From contig JAZROZ010000027.1 in assembly GCA_045648985.1 (NCBI GenBank), positions 81,590-145,589 of the forward strand: a stretch of DNA of 64,000 nucleotides. Reading direction: 5' to 3'. The position numbers and the translations under genes were made by a program. This DNA is from SIG437 sp045648985 (lineage in GTDB: Bacteria; Bacillota; Clostridia; UBA1381; UBA9506). The notes under the pieces are model-generated. The model was not told the origin of the DNA, did no database searches, and saw only the letters and a list, made by a program, of their open reading frames with translations. This document shows positions 51,733 through 59,636 of the stretch, in pieces; within the stretch, counting starts at the first letter, position 1, and each line of letters opens with the position of its first letter.

Positions 51733-52764
51733 TTAAAAGAATTTTAATATGTCTTTATATGCGATAAAGACAGAGAATAAAAGAAGTGCTAAAAGTCCTA
51801 TCATATGGACTAATCCTTCTTTTTCAGGCGGGATTGGTTTTCTTCTTATCATTTCAATTAAAACAAACAGTATTCTTCCACCGTCTAAGGCAGGTATGGG
51901 AAGAAGATTAAATACACCTAAATTAACGGTTAATAAAACGGCAAGAAACAGAAGGTCTAAAATGCCCTCCATTCCCGTCTTAGCAGCAGATTCTACCGCG
52001 CCGCCGATTTCGGAAACTATACCAATCGGCCCTGACATCTGGTCGATACCGAGCTTTCCGCGAAGTAAATCTAAAAATGTTTCGATTATAACCTTAGAAT
52101 AAAAAACCGTCTGGTGAAATGACTCTTTTATAGTTAGAAAAAAGTTGTTTTCTACCGCATTAAAAGACATACCGAAAAGATATCTGCCATCTTTAATTTC
52201 AGGAGTGATATTAAGAGTCAGCTTTTCGCCATTTCTTTTGATTGTGAATTCTTTTTCGCTGCCGTCAAGGTCAGATAACTCCCAACGCAGCGTAGAATTA
52301 TTTGGAGTACGTGTTTTATCTACCTTTACGATTTCATCACCCGGAAGGATTCCTGCTAAAGCTGCAGGACTTTCTTCTTCTACTTGCGCAACTTGTGTTG
52401 TTATAATGGCATCCTGCGTGCCGATAGCTATATTTAAAAGCGCAAAGCCGAGAAGAATATTCATAATGGCGCCTGCTGCCAAAACTATAAGTCTGACATA
52501 TGGCGGCTTATTAATAAGGGCGCGTGCATCATTAGATGCTGTGTCCTCTCCCTCTAATTTACAGTATCCGCCAATGGGGAAAAGTCTTATTGAATATTGT
52601 GTTTCACCTTTTGTAAAGCCGCAAAGTCTTGGCCCCATTCCAAGCGCAAATTCGTGGACCTTGATTTTTGCTATTTTTGCTGTTATGAAGTGTCCGAATT
52701 CGTGTACAAAGATTAAAACGGCAAAAATAATTATTGCCGCTAAAACTGTAAGTAATGTATTCAT
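51733..52764 (-). CDS. rseP: RIP metalloprotease RseP (site-2 protease)
   Basis: 343 residues. Zinc motif HEFGH (21-25) sits in the first membrane helix; one PDZ domain (about 115-190, 'ALAGILPGDEIVKVDKTRTP') and the second zinc ligand in 'LLPIPALDGGRILF' follow, then two more helices. It cleaves membrane-bound anti-sigma factors and signal peptides within the membrane. ispG, which usually follows, is missing; mutL comes instead. Confidence 0.95.
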   Translation of the reverse strand: MNTLLTVLAAIIIFAVLIFVHEFGHFITAKIAKIKVHEFALGMGPRLCGFTKGETQYSIRLFPIGGYCKLEGEDTASNDARALINKPPYVRLIVLAAGAIMNILLGFALLNIAIGTQDAIITTQVAQVEEESPAALAGILPGDEIVKVDKTRTPNNSTLRWELSDLDGSEKEFTIKRNGEKLTLNITPEIKDGRYLFGMSFNAVENNFFLTIKESFHQTVFYSKVIIETFLDLLRGKLGIDQMSGPIGIVSEIGGAVESAAKTGMEGILDLLFLAVLLTVNLGVFNLLPIPALDGGRILFVLIEMIRRKPIPPEKEGLVHMIGLLALLLFSVFIAYKDILKFF

Positions 52765-52844
52765 ATAATTGTCACTCCTTGTGGCTTAACCCTTTTGGGA
52801 ATCGAGACAAACAGGTCTTAAAACAGTATATGATTTTTGCCTGT

Positions 52845-53993
52845 TTATATTCTGCCGAGAACAAATTCTCTTGCCCACTTGTCGCAGGCTAAAATATCTG
52901 AAAGTGTAGGATTTTCAATAATTTTGTGTGCGTCCATTGTAGCTTCATTAAATCTTGCAATATCTAAAAAGCCGATTTTTCCTGAAAGGAAAAGTCCTAC
53001 AGAAATTTCATTTGCAGCATTTAACACACAAGGCATAGTATGCCCGATTTTTCCTGCATTATAAGCAAGGCCTAAGCAACGGAATGTTTTTATATCAGGT
53101 TTTGCAAAAGAAAGCTCGCCGCAAGATATAAGGTCAAGCTCGTTTCCATGCATCAAAAGGCGCGCAGGATATGTTATAGCATATTGTATCGGCAGCTTCA
53201 TATCGGGAGAACCGAGCTGTGCTAAAACTGCATTATCACAAAATTCTACCATAGAATGAACTATGCTTTGTCTATGTATTAAAACATCAATATTTTGATA
53301 TGGTACATCAAAAAGATGAAAAGCTTCAATTATTTCAAAGCCTTTATTCATAAGTGTTGCTGAATCGATAGTGATTTTTGCACCCATATCCCAGTTGGGA
53401 TGATTCAGGGCATCAGCTATGGTAACAGAGCTTAATTCTTCTTTTGATTTGCCAAAAAAAGGACCGCCTGAGCATGTGAGCAAAATTCTTTTGATATTAT
53501 TTGATTTGTCAGGATAATTGTGTAAACATTGAAAAATAGCACTATGCTCACTATCTACAGGTATAAGCTGCGCACCTGATTTTTTACACTCGTTTTTGAC
53601 TAGTGCACCGGCGGCAACTAACGTTTCTTTGTTCGCAAGAGCTATTCTTTTTTTTGCCTGTATAGCAGATAAGGTAGGTTTTAGCGCTGCTATTCCGACA
53701 ATTCCCGTTATAACCGTATCACTTTTGGGAAGTGCGGCAATATGACATAACCCTTCCTCTCCGCATAAAACTTTTATGCTTGTATCGGAAAGTCTTGTTT
53801 TAATATCATTATATTTTGACTCATCCGTTACGCATACATATTCAGGAGAGAATTTTCTCGCCTGCTTTTCAAGCAGTGCCGTATTTGAATTAGCACTCAG
53901 TGCCTCAACACAAAGGTCGGGGTTAGAGTCAATAACACTTAAAGTCTGGGTTCCAATCGATCCTGTAGAGCCTAAAACTGTAATATTTCTCAT
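52845..53993 (-). CDS. dxr: 1-deoxy-D-xylulose 5-phosphate reductoisomerase
   Basis: 382 residues. NADPH motif 'GSTGSIGTQTLSVI' at the N-terminus, 'ALANKETLVAAGALV', metal/substrate 'PVDSEHSAIFQCLHN' and the mobile loop 'LTCSGGPFFGKSKEEL' are standard. It makes MEP, the first committed step of the non-mevalonate isoprenoid path. It overlaps cdsA by 4 bp. Confidence 0.97.
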   Translation of the reverse strand: MRNITVLGSTGSIGTQTLSVIDSNPDLCVEALSANSNTALLEKQARKFSPEYVCVTDESKYNDIKTRLSDTSIKVLCGEEGLCHIAALPKSDTVITGIVGIAALKPTLSAIQAKKRIALANKETLVAAGALVKNECKKSGAQLIPVDSEHSAIFQCLHNYPDKSNNIKRILLTCSGGPFFGKSKEELSSVTIADALNHPNWDMGAKITIDSATLMNKGFEIIEAFHLFDVPYQNIDVLIHRQSIVHSMVEFCDNAVLAQLGSPDMKLPIQYAITYPARLLMHGNELDLISCGELSFAKPDIKTFRCLGLAYNAGKIGHTMPCVLNAANEISVGLFLSGKIGFLDIARFNEATMDAHKIIENPTLSDILACDKWAREFVLGRI

Positions 53994-54829
53994 TTGTAAA
54001 TAACCTCAAAAATTTTTAAAAAATAGTAACACATAGGTGTTATGAAAATAAGGCTGTCGATTCTGTCAAGTATTCCGCCGTGACCGGGAATAAGATTTCC
54101 AAAATCCTTAACGCCGCAGCTGCGCTTTATCAGGGAAGCCGTCAGGTCGCCAAACTGCGACAAAACGGAACACATCAGCGCAAGCAGACACATTAGTCCT
54201 ATGTTTGCCTTGTATCCTAAAAAGGAAATAATCAAGGCATATATTAAAGAGCATAAAACACACCCTATAACACCTGAAACCGCACCCTCAACCGTCTTTT
54301 TCGGGCTGATTTTGGGAATTAGCTTATGTTTTCCTAAAGCGATTCCGCCAAAATAAGCAAAAGTGTCTGTTATCCATGCGCAAATGAGCGGAATGAAAAT
54401 CAAAACAACACCATGCTCCATAGCTCGAATGAGCGAAAGATGATATACAAAAACAACTGAATATACCAGTACGAAAAAAGATATCAGCACATCGTTCATC
54501 GATATGGTGTCACTGAAAATCACAGCGCAAATAGAAAGCAGCATAAGATAAAGCACTATACACGAGGAAAAGTTTGCCGACTGATATAATGTCTGTTTTA
54601 TGAAAAGTGTGGAAAGTATCACAGCAGCAAAGCAAAAATATAAAACTATGAGAGGCCACTTCTTCTGCTGTGAAAATGTTGTATATAGCTCATATAAAGC
54701 TATAAGGCTTACTCCGCAGATGGCAATATTAAAAATCAGTTGATTTGAAAAAATCAAAAGTAAAACCAATACTATTCCAACTCCGGCGCTAATGAGCCTC
54801 ACACCAAGTTTAGACCACATATTATTCAT
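53990..54829 (-). CDS. cdsA: Phosphatidate cytidylyltransferase
   Basis: 279 residues with about eight membrane helices. The C-terminal signature (S-x-x-K-R-x(4)-K-D-x(5)-GHGG) is seen as 'SLIKRSCGVKDFGNLIPGHG' followed by 'GILDRIDSLIF'. It makes CDP-diacylglycerol from phosphatidic acid and CTP in the membrane, feeding the phosphatidylglycerol and cardiolipin routes (cls is also in this window). Between uppS and dxr. Confidence 0.95.
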   Translation of the reverse strand: MNNMWSKLGVRLISAGVGIVLVLLLIFSNQLIFNIAICGVSLIALYELYTTFSQQKKWPLIVLYFCFAAVILSTLFIKQTLYQSANFSSCIVLYLMLLSICAVIFSDTISMNDVLISFFVLVYSVVFVYHLSLIRAMEHGVVLIFIPLICAWITDTFAYFGGIALGKHKLIPKISPKKTVEGAVSGVIGCVLCSLIYALIISFLGYKANIGLMCLLALMCSVLSQFGDLTASLIKRSCGVKDFGNLIPGHGGILDRIDSLIFITPMCYYFLKIFEVIYK

Positions 54830-54845
54830 CGCCTTTCAGTTATTC

Positions 54846-55604
54846 TTATACTCCGCCAAAACGTCGGTTTCTGTTCTGATAATCAAGTATAGCACGGGCA
54901 AAATCCGATGGTTTAAAATCAGGCCAGTTAATATCTGAAAACCAGAATTCACTGTATGCAGATTGCCACAGAAGAAAATTGCTGAGGCGCTTTTCACCGC
55001 TTGGGCGAATGATAAGGTCAACATCGGGGACATCAGGTGTGTATATGTAAGATGAAATTATATCTTCTGTGATGTCTTTTATCGCTATTTTGCCTTTTTC
55101 TATCTTTTCCATAATTTCTTTTACCGATTTGACAACTTCTTGTCTTCCGCCATAGTTTATGGCAAGGTATAATATCATACCTGTATTGTTTTTAGTATAT
55201 TCTTCGATAACATCAATTTCGGTATTTATCTCGTCAGACAAGCGCGAGCGGTCACCTATTACCTTAATGACTACATCTTTTCCTGCAAGTTGATTTTTAT
55301 CTCTTAAATAGTTCAAAAGAAGGTCCATAAGCGCATCAACTTCTTCTTTTGGACGTTTCCAGTTTTCCGTGGAAAAGGCATAAGCAGTGATATATTTAAT
55401 CCCCATATTGCCTGCAAACTCAGTGATTGTCTTAAGATTCTGTGCTCCTGCACGGTGTCCTGCGCTTCGTGGAAGACCGCGTTTTTTTGCCCATCGACCG
55501 TTGCCGTCCATTATGATGCCGACGTGTTTTGGAAGATTATCTTTGTCAATCTGACTAAGTAATTTTTCATCTTTTTTAAATAAATTGCCGAAAATGGTTA
55601 TCAT
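54846..55604 (-). CDS. uppS: Isoprenyl transferase (undecaprenyl diphosphate synthase)
   Basis: 252 residues. Catalytic Asp33 in 'IIMDGNGRWAKKRGLPR', 'HRAGAQNLKTITEFA' and 'YAFSTENWKRPKEEV', with the C-terminal 'DLIIRPSGEKRLSNFLLWQ' and 'FWFSDINWPDF' patch. It builds the lipid carrier for peptidoglycan and wall sugars. The 'SAYSEFWF' end is canonical. Confidence 0.97.
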   Translation of the reverse strand: MITIFGNLFKKDEKLLSQIDKDNLPKHVGIIMDGNGRWAKKRGLPRSAGHRAGAQNLKTITEFAGNMGIKYITAYAFSTENWKRPKEEVDALMDLLLNYLRDKNQLAGKDVVIKVIGDRSRLSDEINTEIDVIEEYTKNNTGMILYLAINYGGRQEVVKSVKEIMEKIEKGKIAIKDITEDIISSYIYTPDVPDVDLIIRPSGEKRLSNFLLWQSAYSEFWFSDINWPDFKPSDFARAILDYQNRNRRFGGV

Positions 55605-55637
55605 CCTTTCCTGTGACTGATTAGCGGGAAAGAAGTC

Positions 55638-56183
55638 TTAAACTTCCATGATTTCCTTTTCTTTTTTTGCCGCGATAGCATCAATGTCTTTAATGAAGCC
55701 ATCTGTGATATTCTGGATATCCTTTTCAGCATTCTTTACATCGTCTTCTGTAATTTCGCCTGCTTTTTTCTGTGCTTTAACATCTTCAAGACCATCACGT
55801 CTTATACCTCTGATTGAAACCTTAGCTTCTTCTGCACGCTTTGAAATGCCCTTAACAAGCTCTTTTCTTCTCTCTTCTGTAAGGGGCGGGAAAGTAAGAC
55901 GAATAACTTTACCATCGTTATTTGGTGTGATGCCGATATCAGATTTTAAGATAGCTTTTTCAAGCTCACGTAAAATTGTAGCATCCCATGGTTGAATAAC
56001 AAGTGTTCTTGCTTCAGGAACAGAAACTGTACCAACCTGAGCTACGGGAGTCTGAGCACCGTAATAATCAACTGTTACTTTGTCAAGTATAGCAGGGTTT
56101 GCACGTCCTGCACGGATTGCGCCAAAGTCGTGCTCTAGGGCAGCTATTGTTTTGTTCATTTTATTTTTTAATTCTGTAAACAT
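55638..56183 (-). CDS. frr: Ribosome recycling factor
   Basis: 181 residues. 'MNKTIAALEHDFGAIRAGRANPAILDKV'-like N-terminal helix, 'PEARTLVIQPWD' and 'LTFPPLTEERRKELVKGI' are typical, with the long three-helix bundle. Together with EF-G it splits ribosomes after termination. It is 24 bp after pyrH. Confidence 0.97.
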   Translation of the reverse strand: MFTELKNKMNKTIAALEHDFGAIRAGRANPAILDKVTVDYYGAQTPVAQVGTVSVPEARTLVIQPWDATILRELEKAILKSDIGITPNNDGKVIRLTFPPLTEERRKELVKGISKRAEEAKVSIRGIRRDGLEDVKAQKKAGEITEDDVKNAEKDIQNITDGFIKDIDAIAAKKEKEIMEV

Positions 56184-56207
56184 AAATTTATCCTCCTATA
56201 ATTTATC

Positions 56208-56912
56208 TTAATTAGAAACTACTGTTCCTATTTGTTCTCCATCTAAAACCTTCAAAATATTTTCAGGATTGTCAAGACCGAATACTAAAATCGGGATGTC
56301 ATTGTCCATACAAAGTGATGTTGCAGTAGAGTCCATAACACCTAAGCCACGTTTTAGCACTTCGATATAAGTAAGACTGTCAAAACGCTTGGCATCGGGG
56401 TTGACGTTTGGATCACTGTCATATACGCCATCAACATTTTTTGCAAGAAGTATTGCATCTGCATCAATTTCTGCAGCTCTTAAGGCTGCTGCTGTATCTG
56501 TTGAGAAGAAAGGATTACCTGTTCCGCAACCGAATATAACAACACGGTCTTTAGATAAGTGACTGACAGACTTTCCTCTGATATAAGGCTCTGCAATTTG
56601 TCGCATTTCGATAGCCGTCTGCACTCTTGCAGGAACACCTATTGCTTCTAGCGAGCTTTGAAGCGCTAAAGAATTTATAACAGTTGCAAGCATACCCATA
56701 TGGTCAGCTCTTGTTCTGTCCATATTTTTGCCTCTGCCGCGCCAGAAATTACCACCGCCTACAACGATGGCAATCTGCACTCCGCCTTCGCGCGCTTTTT
56801 TTATAACTTCTGATATTTTTGTGAGCTTATCAAAATCAATTCCTGTTCCGTTTTCGCAGGACAAAGCTTCACCGCTTAATTTAAGTAAGACACGTTTGTA
56901 TTTTGCCGCCAT
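56208..56912 (-). CDS. pyrH: UMP kinase
   Basis: 234 residues. 'RVLLKLSGEALSCENGTGID', 'IAIVVGGGNFWRGRG', 'DHMGMLATVINSLALQ' and 'FGCGTGNPFFSTDTAAALRA' are the PyrH motifs. It phosphorylates UMP. First gene of the long minus-strand run, with a strong AGGAGG site. rpsB and tsf, which usually precede it, are not here. Confidence 0.97.
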   Translation of the reverse strand: MAAKYKRVLLKLSGEALSCENGTGIDFDKLTKISEVIKKAREGGVQIAIVVGGGNFWRGRGKNMDRTRADHMGMLATVINSLALQSSLEAIGVPARVQTAIEMRQIAEPYIRGKSVSHLSKDRVVIFGCGTGNPFFSTDTAAALRAAEIDADAILLAKNVDGVYDSDPNVNPDAKRFDSLTYIEVLKRGLGVMDSTATSLCMDNDIPILVFGLDNPENILKVLDGEQIGTVVSN

Positions 56913-57183
56913 AATATCCTCCTAATGCTATTTTATTCAATTTTTTAACAAAAATATATTTTTTTAAAAATATACATATTTTTTCGGGTAGTTATTAACA
57001 TTATCAACAGAGTTGTTAACATTTTTAATGCGATTTTAAGCCAAAAACTTAGGTTATTAACAAAAAACTGTTGATAACTTTTGAAAAAATTGTGTATATA
57101 AGCGCTAATTTTTTTCCTAATTTCTGCCAAAATATACATTTTGGAAAAGCCCTGCAAAAATGCTGAATTTTAGCAAAAAAATC
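56913..57183. other. AT-rich region before pyrH with clustered DnaA-box-like repeats
   Basis: 271 bp. TTATTAACA at 56992-57000 and 57054-57062, TTATCAACA at 57001-57009, and its reverse complement TGTTGATAA at 57069-57077, plus a CCAAAAT-ATAC-ATTTTGG hairpin (about 57127-57144). TTATCAACA differs from the DnaA consensus TTATCCACA by one base. The likely pyrH promoter lies within, but I could not place it firmly. Confidence 0.45.
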
Positions 57184-57660
57184 TCAGTTCTTTTTAGATT
57201 TATCACCAAATACCCACAGTCTGTTACCAAGAAAATTAACTGCTAATGAAAAGGGTGTAGCAAGCAGCTTGCAAAAGATAACAGCCACATCTCCTTCTAT
57301 CACAAAAGGTATAGAAAATGCTCTGAGTACATAATTTGCAATATTTTCAAGGTGCAACAAATCATAAAAAACATTTAAAAGCAGGATTGTAACACCCATA
57401 GAAACTAAATTTACAATGATAAACTTCCACATTTCGTCTAATTTAACCGCGCCTTTTTGCTCGAAAGTGAAATATCTGTTTAAAATATAGCTGTTTGTCA
57501 TTGCTATGGCTGTTGCTAAAACCTGCGAAATACTTTTATCGAAATTACACAGGCTGAAAAACATTATAAAAAGACCGTAGTCAATGACGGTGTTCATAAC
57601 ACCGAACACACAGAATTTCATAACCTGCACAAAATTCTTTTTTGAGTTATTATTTGTCAT
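57184..57660 (-). CDS. GtrA family membrane protein
   Basis: 158 residues from the ATG at 57660, overlapping the preceding GT2 gene by 11 bp. Four membrane helices with the family pattern 'MKFCVFGVMNTVIDYGLFIM' and 'SYILNRYFTF', ending 'AVNFLGNRLWVFGDKSK'. GtrA-type proteins are thought to flip a polyprenyl-phosphate sugar made by a GtrB-like GT2. The overlap with exactly such a GT2 supports this. Substrate unknown. Confidence 0.85.
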   Translation of the reverse strand: MTNNNSKKNFVQVMKFCVFGVMNTVIDYGLFIMFFSLCNFDKSISQVLATAIAMTNSYILNRYFTFEQKGAVKLDEMWKFIIVNLVSMGVTILLLNVFYDLLHLENIANYVLRAFSIPFVIEGDVAVIFCKLLATPFSLAVNFLGNRLWVFGDKSKKN

Positions 57661-58591
57661 CTTCAAAACCTTTTTTCTCTCTGATAATATATAGCGGACG
57701 ATTTTTTGATTCATCATAAATTCTGCCGACATATTCGCCCATAATGCCAAGCATAATGAGTATTATTCCGTTGAAGAAAAGTGTAACAGAAAGCGTAGAT
57801 GCCCAGCCTGATACTGCCATATCGGTAAATAGCTTTATCGCTATAACAACAAGCAGGTAGATAAAGCTACCCAGCGAAAGCAAAAAGCCGAGATATGTTG
57901 AAAGCTTAAGCGGTTTGTATGAAAAAGCCGTAATACCATCTAAGGCAAATTTTATCATTTTCTTTAAAGGATATTTTGTTTCGCCTGCAAATCTTTCCTC
58001 GCGCACATATGTCACATCTGTCTGACGAAAGCCAACCCAGCTGACGAGGCCTCTTACGTATCTGTTTTTTTCTGAAAGTGATGAAAGAGCATCGCAGACT
58101 TTTCTGTCGATAAGACGAAAGTCACCTGTATCAACGGGAATATCCACGGTTGTCATACTCTTTAAGAAGCGGTAAAATACCTTAGCAGTAAAGAGCTTAA
58201 AGAAAGTTTCGCCCTTTCTTTTGCCGCGCTTTCCGTAAACTACATCGTAGCCTTCTTTCCATTTTGCAATCATATCCAAAATAACTTCAGGCGGGTCCTG
58301 GAGGTCTGCATCAATAACAACAACGGCCTGACCTGATGAATTATCCATACCTGCAGTTATTGCAGTCTGGTGACCGAAGTTACGCGAAAAATCAATCATT
58401 TTAACATTTTTATCTTTATCACATATTTCTGAAAGGAGAGCACCGGTTTTGTCCCTGCTGCCGTCATTTACAAAAATAAGCTCATATGCTTCATTTGTAG
58501 TATCCATGACTGCCTTTAATCTTTTGTAGCTTTCGTTGATTACCAGTTCTTCATTATATGCGGGAATTACGATAGAATACCTTACAGACAT
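57650..58591 (-). CDS. Family 2 glycosyltransferase, GtrB/DPM1-like with two membrane helices
   Basis: 313 residues from the ATG at 58591, with GGAGG 7 bases upstream (a TTG four codons earlier overlaps that site). GT-A motifs 'YSIVIPAYNEELVINESY', 'ELIFVNDGSRDKT' and 'VVIDADLQDPPEVILDMI'; the C-terminal quarter has two helices (about 232-255 and 265-288). The combination with GtrA is that of bactoprenol-glucosyl transfer systems that decorate wall or surface polymers. It overlaps gtrA. Confidence 0.88.
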   Translation of the reverse strand: MSVRYSIVIPAYNEELVINESYKRLKAVMDTTNEAYELIFVNDGSRDKTGALLSEICDKDKNVKMIDFSRNFGHQTAITAGMDNSSGQAVVVIDADLQDPPEVILDMIAKWKEGYDVVYGKRGKRKGETFFKLFTAKVFYRFLKSMTTVDIPVDTGDFRLIDRKVCDALSSLSEKNRYVRGLVSWVGFRQTDVTYVREERFAGETKYPLKKMIKFALDGITAFSYKPLKLSTYLGFLLSLGSFIYLLVVIAIKLFTDMAVSGWASTLSVTLFFNGIILIMLGIMGEYVGRIYDESKNRPLYIIREKKGFEDDK

Positions 58592-58685
58592 AATAACCTC
58601 CAATTATAATATTTATATATAATTAGTATATCTTTTAGTGTAAAATTTGTCAAGGTTTATAGATGAAATTGATTATATTTTACGA

Positions 58686-58739
58686 CAAAAAAAGACAGGA
58701 CTATAACAAGCGGTTTTAAAAAGGCTTATTATAGTCCTG
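58686..58739 (-). terminator. Terminator of ribU
   Basis: Arms 58696-58711 and 58724-58739 pair over 16 bases with one mismatch, and a run of T's (minus strand) follows at 58686-58693. Confidence 0.8.
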
Positions 58740-58743
58740 ATAT

Positions 58744-59391
58744 TTACCATATAAGCATTACAATCATTGCAATACAGATGATTATAAATATTGAACATAA
58801 GGCAGTGCCAAGATTTACAAATTTGTGCTTAGCAGTCTGCGAGCTTTCAGATTGCGGGATGAGATTTGCCTTTCTAAGTGCTCTTACGACAGGCTTATAT
58901 ATTAAAAGAGTGAGTGCTGCATTAAGTGTTCCTTTGATGAGGTTAAACGGCAAAAATATCGGAATCAGCATTTGTGCTACCGCTTCTTTTGTCGTTTCAA
59001 GGTAAAGCGGAGTTATATAGTAATTCCACAAAAGCATAACAGCAGTCATAAAAATGCATCCTGTCACCAAGGCTATAATTGCACCTGAAAGTGTGCGCTT
59101 TTTTCTGTAAATCAAAGAAGCGGTGCAGACAAAAGCACAAGTAGAAACGACATTCATAATAAGACCGTAAAAGCCTGTTCCGCTTGCAGTAAACATTTCA
59201 ACAAGGGAAACAACGGCGGAAATAATTACACTTGATAACGGTCCGTAAATAAATCCGCCGATTGTGATAATGACGTCTTTAGGGTCATATTTTAAAAACA
59301 TTACCATAGGGATTCTTCCAACGTACATCACAACGTACGAAAGTGCGCAAAGCATCGCGATAGCAGTTAGTTTTTTTGTTTTTGAATTCAT
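58744..59391 (-). CDS. ribU: Riboflavin ECF transporter S component RibU
   Basis: 215 residues from the ATG at 59391 (MNSKTKKLTAIAMLCALSYV), 8 bases after a GGAGG site; a TTG five codons earlier overlaps that site and is rejected. About five or six membrane helices; 'MLCALSYVVMYVGRIPMVMF', 'YDPKDVIITIGGFIYGP' and 'NVVSTCAFVCTASLIYRKKR' match RibU proteins. It binds riboflavin and joins the shared EcfAA'T module, which is not here. Directly preceded by an FMN riboswitch and terminator, which fixes the assignment. Monocistronic. Confidence 0.93.
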   Translation of the reverse strand: MNSKTKKLTAIAMLCALSYVVMYVGRIPMVMFLKYDPKDVIITIGGFIYGPLSSVIISAVVSLVEMFTASGTGFYGLIMNVVSTCAFVCTASLIYRKKRTLSGAIIALVTGCIFMTAVMLLWNYYITPLYLETTKEAVAQMLIPIFLPFNLIKGTLNAALTLLIYKPVVRALRKANLIPQSESSQTAKHKFVNLGTALCSIFIIICIAMIVMLIW

Positions 59392-59415
59392 AATATTTAC
59401 CTCCAAAATTCCACT

Positions 59416-59446
59416 AAAAAAGCACCGAAGAAAATTCTCCGGTGCT
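59416..59446 (-). terminator. Riboswitch-controlled terminator before ribU
   Basis: Minus strand: AGCACCGGAG pairs with CTTCGGTGCT (59437-59446 with 59421-59430) followed by T's at 59416-59420. It lies between the FMN aptamer and ribU, as expected for a transcription-terminating riboswitch. Confidence 0.85.
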
Positions 59447-59477
59447 AAAAAAGCTCAAAAAGCTAAAAATAGTTTTT

Positions 59478-59584
59478 CTTCTTTCATCCAGACTTTACTG
59501 TCGGTATTGGAATTTAACCAATTCGTGCACCGTAGTGCTTGCGGACTTTACCGCCGATCGGGAATTTCACCCTGCCCCGAAGAT
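59478..59584 (-). promoter_or_regulatory. FMN riboswitch (RFN element)
   Basis: Minus strand begins ATCTTCGGGGCAGGGTGAAA, contains ATTCCCGATCGGCGGTA, AAAGTCCGCAAGC, GGTGCACGAATTGG and ends ACAGTAAAGTCTGGATGAAA: all the conserved blocks of the RFN element in order. FMN binding should favour the terminator at 59416-59446 and switch off ribU. Confidence 0.97.
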
Positions 59585-59605
59585 TTCGATATTCTGTTTT
59601 ATTAT

Positions 59606-59634
59606 ATTATATGTGATTGATTTTATAATGTCAA
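59606..59634 (-). promoter_or_regulatory. Consensus sigma-A promoter for the ribU riboswitch transcript
   Basis: Minus strand: TTGACA (59629-59634), exactly 17 bp, TATAAT (59606-59611). A perfect consensus promoter about 22 bp before the aptamer. Confidence 0.9.
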
Positions 59635-59636
59635 TA

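Noticed and set aside
52145..52768. 207-codon plus-strand frame opposite rseP
   Set aside because: Antisense to a clear RseP with intact HEFGH and LDG motifs; Ser/Phe-rich composition typical of shadows.
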